From: Glandiceps talaboti
Taxonomy: Eukaryota; Hemichordata; Enteropneusta; Spengelidae
Assembly: GCF_964340395.1 (NCBI RefSeq)
Contig: NC_135556.1
Coordinates: 4,087,501 to 4,151,500, forward strand
Length of the DNA: 64,000 nucleotides
Direction of reading: 5' to 3'
The notes under the pieces are model-generated. The model was not told the DNA's origin. It saw only the letters and a list, made by a program, of their open reading frames with translations, and did no database searches. Position 1 is the first letter of the stretch. Each line of letters starts with the position of its first letter. Positions 60,841-64,000 of the stretch are shown here, in pieces. The position numbers and the translations under genes are program-made.

Positions 60841-63139
60841 TTTGTGTGTATGGGGGGGGGGGGTTTGATCCCAGAAAGAGAATTAAAGTTTTAAAGATAG
60901 AAGAATCAATTATAATTATATGAAAGTTGCATGGTCTATAACTTCATGGCTCTTGGTGGTTGCGTTTGCTTCTTCTTACTAAAATTTTACTTGTACTATA
61001 ATTTAAACTATATAAACCTACCATTAAGCTGATTGACATCTTGCAACATGTAGATTTCTCGCAATGTATAATATTTATTTTTACTTTAAACTATCATTAA
61101 TGCTTAACAGCTAAAATCCCATCAAATTGACCACATGGAGAGTTTATCGATACAAGAACAACGTAGATCATAGATCCTCATCCGAAATATTATGAAGTAT
61201 AGTGAGAGAAGCTAGCACATATTACTTGTTTTTGTGTCACTGTCTCAAGACGTTCTTTACACCAAGCCAATCATTTTGTCCTTGGACACACAGAAATCGG
61301 TCGGACTGTGCTAAATCTAAGACCTACTTAGATTTAGCAGAGCTGATGATTGTAAGTTTCAAATTCAGAACCGATTTATGTGCTTCTACGGGCAAAAACA
61401 TTCGCGTGGCGTGGTGTGGTGTGGTGTAAAGAGCTTCTTGAGATAGAAACACCAAAACAAGTCTCTCGGCTAAGAATCCTGGAAGAACGTCACAGTTGTG
61501 CAATACAAGTTGAAACATTTGTAACTGACGGATTCTACTGTCTCTATTATTCAATCTTCCACATTTAAAGTCATTTTCACGAAATGTTCGTTAGTAAAAG
61601 ACCGATGATCTCCCCATGTTTCATAATGCTTAAATTTGAAACGTTTTGAAAAGATGCGAATAATTCGTGGTAAATGACTCTGAATGTTTTTTATGGTCAA
61701 TATATAGCACTACGGGATCAGTCTACTGGCATGACGTCATATGCATGGGAGTAATAAACATTTTAAAAACTCTAACTAAGATTAATTGAGAAACTGCACA
61801 GGTAGAAATGTTACGAACGTGATTTGTTAATCATTTTCCTTCTGCTGCCTGAGTCCTTACAGACTTGATATCTTCTTGCAGTATATATCTGTGTTGGTAT
61901 CACAACTAAAAGAAATCATACGCATGCTTTTTGAATGTCTCACAATGCTGTCGTGCAATTTCCGCAAACAAATACAGAAACCCTACTTCTTGGAGAAGAT
62001 AGTGCATTGTACAGTTTCTCCCATTAACTGCGTGATATTTATCCTTAGCTTCCTGGTACGGTACCAGAAACACAGGACAGTCTCAAACCAGTTATTCACA
62101 AAGTGACTGATACGGAAAACACTTAGCAGTTTCTTATTCACTCTATACTAAATTATTGTGTCATATATTCCTCATAGCCTCGTTACCGAACACATCTTAC
62201 TACAAATCATGAGTCGTACTAAACTGTGCAACTTCAAAGTCAATCAGGCCATTTAGCTAGGAATCTCCACAAAGATACTTATCAACATCAATACTGCTTC
62301 TTATCCGATCATGATTTGCAATTTACAGCCAACAATATAGTTTTAACTCAATTCGTGGTAAAAGTGTTACCCATCGATTTTGGTCCTGAAACTGCTCAAT
62401 CCCACCAATGGTCGACTGCGTACTCCAATCTTTACCAACAGACTGACCCACCATTCGGAACACGTGACCGTATGTGCATAGCATATAAACCATCATTGGC
62501 AGAGACAGAAGGCGACATAAACTTCCAGGCACTTGTTGATCCTGATGAGGCTCACATGTCACGTGTTCTGAGTAGTGGATCAATCTGTTGATAAAGACAA
62601 GTTTCAACTTTGTGCTTGGCATAAAACTACTTTCAAATTGATACTGTAACAATGGTTTATACATGAATTTTCATTTGAACCTCGGACTAAAATTTTACTA
62701 GGTCTACATCAATCAGTTCCTGTACAAATGTGTTGATGTAAAACTCTTACCAGATGAACTGTATTAACAACTCTGTAACTAAAATAAGTCGGTGGAAAAT
62801 ATGACGGTGCACCTTAGTTCGCATTAGTATCAAGAGGAATTCGGCTGTGACGTCATAAGAACTACAAAGTGAGATAGATTTTAGTCTGCCGCCAGTGTCG
62901 GTAAGAAAGGCACGTGACAAAAGCTGTGTAATTGAGCACATGTCTGCTAATGTCATTAACTGATCATGAAAACCGGTGGGGAGCATCCATGCATGCATAA
63001 ATTGCTATTTTCTTGGGCTCTATAATGTTTCACTTTTGGCCAGTTTTATAGTTTGTGGCAATGCCATTTATTGCATAATTTTCTTTTATCTAAACAGCGA
63101 CTGTATTCTGAAAGGCAACAGAGGGACAAAGAGTACCAG
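36602..63139 (+). CDS. TRPC: TRPC4/5-like cation channel gene, 10 coding exons, 3' end outside window
   Basis: Joined coding sequence: 36602-36970, 47423-47926, 51170-51512, 52299-52438, 53296-53402, 56036-56266, 57153-57348, 57911-58105, 58736-58747, 63098-63139. All junctions are GT-AG and in phase, giving 2139 nt (713 codons) with no stop. The product is a plasma-membrane, Ca2+-permeable, non-selective cation channel subunit; in this family these are tetrameric and act downstream of Gq/phospholipase C. Visible family marks are ankyrin repeats, a His/Cys metal site, six membrane segments, a Cys pair in the S5-pore loop (CTGVTC), a pore with FGL, and the TRP helix EWKFAR. From memory of the family, similarity is closest to TRPC4/TRPC5, including the intron positions. 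The tail after YQ (in TRPC4 it continues with EVMRNLVKRY) lies past 64000. Low-complexity DNA and decayed transposons fill the introns. Confidence 0.95.
38579..40125. repeat. 44-bp minisatellite, about 33 copies, G-free on the + strand
   Basis: The unit contains CCACCAACACTATCTCCACC, then ACTACCACCACCATAATATC and a CCTAC or ATAC joint; the period is 44 bp. By eye the + strand has no G from 38663 to 40105. Variants (ATCCTAC versus ATCATAC, ACTACTACC versus ACTACCACC) recur in blocks. The array lies in TRPC intron 1. In the antisense strand it is rich in GGTGG groups. Confidence 0.97.
41128..41251. repeat. Inverted repeat with perfect 16-bp arms
   Basis: CTCAAAAGATGTGTCA (41128-41143) is the reverse complement of 41236-41251, with 92 nt between. 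The flanks share AATTTGTTGC-type words. It could be a small MITE remnant. Confidence 0.7.
47423..47926 (+). CDS. TRPC: TRPC exon 2: ankyrin repeat 4, metal-binding loop and TRP_2 region
   Basis: Residues 124-291, phase 0 at both ends, donor GTGAGT. It begins [20 protein letters not shown] and continues with [20 protein letters not shown], an ankyrin repeat. The stretch [11 protein letters not shown] keeps the His and three Cys that bind a metal ion (reported as Zn2+) in TRPC4/5 structures. [20 protein letters not shown] and [16 protein letters not shown] are the linker-helix (TRP_2) motifs. The part equivalent to the end of the vertebrate exon (YRQKE) reads YRQKA here. Confidence 0.96.
48499..48701. 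repeat. CATA/CAGA/CA microsatellite next to LINE 3' end
   Basis: CATA, CAGA and CA blocks. On the minus strand the TATG repeats begin directly after the A-rich 3' end of the LINE (about 48702-48720), so the array may have grown from the LINE tail. Confidence 0.95.
48720..50385 (-). pseudogene. Degenerate LINE (non-LTR retrotransposon) reverse transcriptase
   Basis: Minus-strand translation in shifting frames gives, in order: [14 protein letters not shown] (about 50360), [15 protein letters not shown] (about 50250), [16 protein letters not shown] (about 50120), [20 protein letters not shown] (about 49960), [15 protein letters not shown] (about 49770), [10 protein letters not shown] (about 49590) and [13 protein letters not shown] (48781-48820). 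This is the usual order of an ORF2 of the CR1/L2-like class, from the pre-RT spacer through the G-V-P-Q-G-S block to the C-terminal WNSLP motif. The catalytic YADD block reads YIDN and frames are broken, so it is dead. The endonuclease and 5' half are missing. Confidence 0.85.
50390..50682 (-). mobile_element. 5'-truncated copy of the tRNA-derived SINE
   Basis: Shares with the 14620-15020 copy, in the same order, ACAATTATTACC, ACGGCC(A/G)TTTATACTT, GCTGGGTTGACAG, AGCCATTC(A/G)GA and AGATTCCAAGCCA. On the minus strand the B box is intact (GTTCGAACCC, 50641-50650), but the A-box part is missing past 50682. Its ATT tail (50388-50400) abuts the LINE remnant in the same orientation. Confidence 0.75.
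50901..51056. repeat. CATA/CA microsatellite
   Basis: CATA blocks interrupted by CACACA. It ends about 110 bp before the TRPC exon 3 acceptor. Confidence 0.95.
51170..51512 (+). CDS. TRPC: TRPC exon 3: pre-S1 elbow, S1 and start of S2
   Basis: Residues 292-405 plus the first base of Gly406. [17 protein letters not shown] is the hallmark sequence just before the membrane domain. [18 protein letters not shown] with [12 protein letters not shown] is the pre-S1 elbow. [20 protein letters not shown] is S1, ending in [21 protein letters not shown] is the start of S2. The exon ends at phase 1 at donor GTGAGT. An ORF-only reading would run past the donor into VSI, so the splice site rather than the stop defines the end. 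Confidence 0.96.
51513..52298 (+). other. TRPC intron 3
   Basis: 786 bp. Contains an 18-bp direct repeat (TAAGTGATATTATAGTTC at 51637 and 51731) and a short GTACAT run near 51963. Nothing else was recognised. Confidence 0.8.
52299..52438 (+). CDS. TRPC: TRPC exon 4: S2 end and S3
   Basis: Residues 406-452, acceptor TTGGTACAG, donor GTTAGT. It encodes [33 protein letters not shown] and [12 protein letters not shown]. In TRPC4/5 structures a cytosol-facing Ca2+ site is formed by Glu and Gln of S2 (EIKQ) and Asn and Asp of S3 (WWNLxD). All four are present here, so the site is probably retained. The exon is too short to be picked up as a stand-alone ORF. It begins at phase 1 and ends at phase 0. 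Confidence 0.95.
52715..52960. repeat. Third copy of the dispersed repeat
   Basis: Shares with 23815-24150 the words CGCCAT(T/G)AT, TTTCCCGATTTT, TCGGAAAATACT, TTTGTCACT and GTCTAGCGACT or its equivalent, in the same order and orientation. Inside TRPC intron 4. Confidence 0.65.
53139..53214. repeat. CCA trinucleotide repeat
   Basis: (ACC)n with CCG variants, about 75 bp. Confidence 0.95.
53296..53402 (+). CDS. TRPC: TRPC exon 5: S3-S4 linker and first part of S4
   Basis: Residues 453-487 plus two bases of Ser488, acceptor TTTCAAACAG, donor GTATGT. It encodes [20 protein letters not shown] followed by [15 protein letters not shown]. The [18 protein letters not shown] block is highly conserved in TRPC channels. 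The linker before it (residues about 453-468) is diverged from vertebrate TRPC4. The exon ends at phase 2 and continues across intron 5, which carries the large 21-bp minisatellite. Confidence 0.94.
53503..55782. mobile_element. TIR-bounded element with minisatellite core (MITE/foldback-like)
   Basis: The left end (53503) and the reverse complement of the right end (55782) both begin AGCGCCTTCAGTAA. They remain similar for about 48 bp (NNACANG, then G-rich, then CATGG). Between them are about 520 bp without features, the 21-bp tandem array and about 50 bp ending in a poly-C run. No transposase frame is seen. The flanks show no clear target-site duplication (TTAT on the left, TCGG on the right). 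A related end occurs at 59551. The plan resembles non-autonomous elements with tandem-repeat cores described in bivalves and Helitron-like families; class assignment is open. Confidence 0.6.
54072..55664. repeat. 21-bp minisatellite, about 76 copies
   Basis: The unit is ACAGTGACAGTGGTGGGATG plus T, period 21 bp, with ACG for ATG as the main variant. Marker variants recur at a fixed distance: GACAGCTGTGGGACG occurs around 54583 and 55318, 735 bp apart (35 units), with matching neighbours, so a higher-order duplication has taken place. Because 21 is a multiple of three and the unit has no stop in most frames, five long open frames arise (repeating [28 protein letters not shown] and HHCHCTS). 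None is supported as a gene. Confidence 0.97.
56036..56266 (+). CDS. TRPC: TRPC exon 6: S4 end, S5 and extracellular loop
   Basis: Residues 488-564 plus two bases of Thr565. It encodes [54 protein letters not shown] and then [17 protein letters not shown]. The [11 protein letters not shown] block is the S4-S5 linker. LNQLY(Y/F)YY ends S5. The two Cys spaced five apart match the disulfide pair in the TRPC4/5 pore turret. The Glu found after the YYY run in TRPC5, which is linked to lanthanide and proton potentiation, is not at the equivalent place (STIDDHN here), though the alignment is loose. Confidence 0.96.
56267..57152 (+). other. TRPC intron 6
   Basis: 886 bp, donor GTAAGT. Apart from a short poly-C run (about 56934-56943) nothing was recognised. 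Confidence 0.8.
57153..57348 (+). CDS. TRPC: TRPC exon 7: pore helix, selectivity filter and S6
   Basis: Residues 565-630, acceptor CTCAATATTCAG, donor GTATGA. The pore helix and filter read [21 protein letters not shown]6 reads [19 protein letters not shown], ending QKIQ. The conserved pore-helix LFW triplet is LIW here. The residue after FGLV is Asp, where TRPC4/5 have Asn. FTEWIGA keeps the Glu of the pore-S6 loop. The exon ends at phase 0 and the total up to here is in frame. An earlier AG at 57123-57124 would add stops and is not used. Confidence 0.96.
57349..57910 (+). other. TRPC intron 7 with mixed tetranucleotide repeats
   Basis: 562 bp. Its middle (about 57555-57760) is a patchwork of ATCC, AACC, AAAC and ATCA tetranucleotides. 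Confidence 0.85.
57555..57760. repeat. Patchwork ATCC/AACC/AAAC/ATCA repeat
   Basis: Consecutive blocks of different tetranucleotides, each one base change from the next, as expected from stepwise expansion. Confidence 0.9.
57911..58105 (+). CDS. TRPC: TRPC exon 8: TRP helix and TRP box 2
   Basis: Residues 631-695, acceptor CATCGTTACAG, donor [26 protein letters not shown] contains the TRP box (EWKFAR), the family signature that runs under the membrane after S6. [20 protein letters not shown] is the proline-rich TRP box 2 region. The following [20 protein letters not shown] is basic and diverges from vertebrate TRPC4. The exon is phase 0 at both ends. Confidence 0.96.
58736..58747 (+). CDS. 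TRPC: Candidate 12-nt microexon (TRPC exon 9, residues PENK)
   Basis: The stretch CCCGAAAACAAG lies between an acceptor ending CGACATTCAG and the donor GTAAGC. A perfect TACTAAC branch-point-like sequence sits at 58714-58720, 16 nt before the exon. It is phase 0, so it can be included or skipped without breaking the frame. Its position corresponds to the KPESFGTIG segment that follows the TRP box 2 region in TRPC4, which also contains Pro-Glu. I infer that it is real; with only 12 nt, sequence alone is not decisive. Confidence 0.5.
59043..59144. repeat. TATG microsatellite
   Basis: About 25 TATG units (CATA on the opposite strand). Confidence 0.95.
59165..59245 (-). other. Minus-strand hammerhead-like / transposon-end motif
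   Basis: On the minus strand CTCGATAAAGA is followed by ATTTTCATCCGAAATGTCGG. The GA...TCCGAAA(C/T)GTCG pattern is similar to the motif at 10510. It is followed on that strand by a (CATA)n tail. Core bases are decayed, so no activity is claimed. Confidence 0.25.
59551..60445. mobile_element. Related TIR-like element with CCCTCCCC motifs and CAT core
   Basis: The left end GAGCCTTCAGTAATTACCAG matches the ends of the 53503-55782 element (GCGCCTTCAGTAATTAC). The right end GATTCCTCCGGCCCTGCAG (60427-60445) is an imperfect inverse of the left-end CAGGGGGCGGAGGAAATC. Next to both ends lie repeated words of the type TGTAAAA(C/T)(A/G)TGACCCTCCCC (59600-59690 and 60345-60420). A CAT trinucleotide run fills part of the centre. 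No coding capacity. Confidence 0.5.
60055..60104. repeat. CAT trinucleotide repeat
   Basis: About 16 ATC units; poly-His in one frame. Confidence 0.95.
60787..60846. repeat. TATG microsatellite
   Basis: About 14 TATG units followed by a poly-G run (60852-60863). Confidence 0.95.
63098..63139 (+). CDS. TRPC: TRPC exon 10: start of C-terminal coiled-coil/connecting helix
   Basis: Encodes 14 residues, [14 protein letters not shown], with acceptor CTAAACAG and donor GTAGGT, phase 0 at both ends. The TRPC4 exon at this place is also 14 residues and also starts with Arg and ends in Tyr-Gln (RRAADNLRRHHQYQ, from memory). That match in size, phase and ends makes the call convincing despite its shortness. 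In TRPC4 the chain continues with the CIRB/connecting-helix region; here that lies beyond the window. Confidence 0.85.
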
Positions 63140-63925
63140 GTAGGTTAGAATGATTGATATCGTCATAACATACATTAGAAAACAGATCATGGGAGATTTG
63201 TCACAGGAAGGAAAGGGAGTTGAATGTCAGACAAACAGTCAAAAGGGTGAATGATAGTGGAGAGGTTTCATTATTCAAGGAAAGAGCAGTGACTTCAGTT
63301 GGACGACTATCCAGGGAAAGAAAGAAAACAACAGAAAATTAGTTTTATTCCACCACAAAAATCACATTAATCACATGCTCTCTGCTCCCTGTGGCCGTAT
63401 CAACACTCAAAGAGAAACCCGTCAACTTGATCAAGATAATATTGGCTACATTTCATGTCGTGATATCTCTATCCAAATTAACATAATACATACGTACGAT
63501 ACATATTATGAACATCTCAATATCCATTCTAACATTAGGTATACAACCTAATCTCCTATGAAATATTATCCTACCCTGTACAGTATGACATTTATGGGGC
63601 CATTTATAAAGTTCTAGACGGAATGGTATCCGTCCAAGTGATCGGTAAGACACGCAGGCATATTAATTAAAGACAGCCACTCTCAAACGTAACTCACACA
63701 CAGGTTGTCGTCATCGACACACTCCGACTAAAATTCTCGTAGGATTAATCCTATTACCAAGGTTCATATTACAGTTATTTTCAACTAATGAATATAAACA
63801 AAATATATTCCATTTTTAAAGAGACAAATGCTACACTTTTATGATTATGAGATTATTTTGCTCGTCATTTGGTATATCATTAGTCGTTATTGAGCGAGAG
63901 AGAGAGGGGGAAGGGACGTTAGACA
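63140..63925 (+). other. TRPC intron 10, partial
   Basis: Sequence after the donor GTAGGT. No further TRPC exon (EVMRNLVKRY-like) was found up to the window end. No other gene was recognised. A CAGA/CATA microsatellite begins near 63926. Confidence 0.7.
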
Positions 63926-64000
63926 GACATACATACATACATACATACAGACAGACATACAGACAGACAGACAGACAGACAGGCTGACAGACAGACAGAC
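63926..64000. repeat. CATA/CAGA microsatellite at window end
   Basis: (CATA)n passes into (CAGA)n and continues past the window edge. Confidence 0.95.

Larger units (their letters stand above)
58748..63097 (+). other. TRPC intron 9 (4.35 kb)
   Basis: Acceptor TTATCTAAACAG. If the microexon is skipped, the intron runs from 58106. It contains a TATG microsatellite (59043-59144), a minus-strand hammerhead-like motif (near 59200), an element with a TIR-like end and CCCTCCCC motifs (59551-60445) enclosing a CAT run, a second TATG run (60787-60846), and two unclassified open stretches (61882-62106 and 62226-62591). Confidence 0.75.

Noticed and set aside
63140-64000. Search for the next TRPC exon
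   Set aside because: No sequence resembling the following conserved C-terminal block (EVMRNLVKRY) was found, so the exon must lie beyond the window.

Overview
The window is eukaryotic nuclear DNA from an animal. It is AT-rich, introns have GT-AG boundaries, and microsatellites and minisatellites are frequent. It also carries a tRNA-derived SINE family and a decayed non-LTR retrotransposon. The protein-coding content and repeat style suggest an invertebrate, probably marine, but the species or phylum cannot be fixed from sequence alone.

One gene can be read with confidence: a TRPC channel of the TRPC4/TRPC5 type on the + strand. Ten coding exons run from an ATG at 36602 to 63139. They join in phase into 713 codons and cover the ankyrin repeats, the N-terminal metal-binding loop, the pre-S1 elbow, S1 to S6 with the pore, the TRP helix (EWKFAR) and the start of the C-terminal tail. 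The rest of the C-terminus lies beyond the window. A splice acceptor with an in-frame stop just before the ATG suggests an upstream non-coding exon that I cannot locate. Exon 9 is a 12-nt microexon. The pore reads FGLVDL, closer to my recollection of Drosophila TRP than to vertebrate TRPC4/5.

Layout. 1-710: 51-bp satellite. 711-36582: no supported gene; it holds microsatellites, a SINE (14620-15020), an 18-bp perfect hairpin (17603-17648), two related dispersed-repeat segments (23575-24150), a 26-bp minisatellite of about 45 copies (24497-25671) and degenerate hammerhead-like motifs. 36583-64000: the TRPC gene. Intron 1 holds a 44-bp minisatellite with a 1.44-kb stretch lacking any G on the + strand. 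Intron 2 holds a SINE joined to a degenerate LINE reverse transcriptase on the minus strand. Intron 5 holds a 21-bp minisatellite (about 76 copies) lying between terminal inverted repeats. Intron 9 holds a second element with a related end.

The most unusual structural feature is the inverted-repeat-bounded minisatellite of intron 5. Its 21-bp period creates long spurious open frames (up to 589 codons) on both strands.
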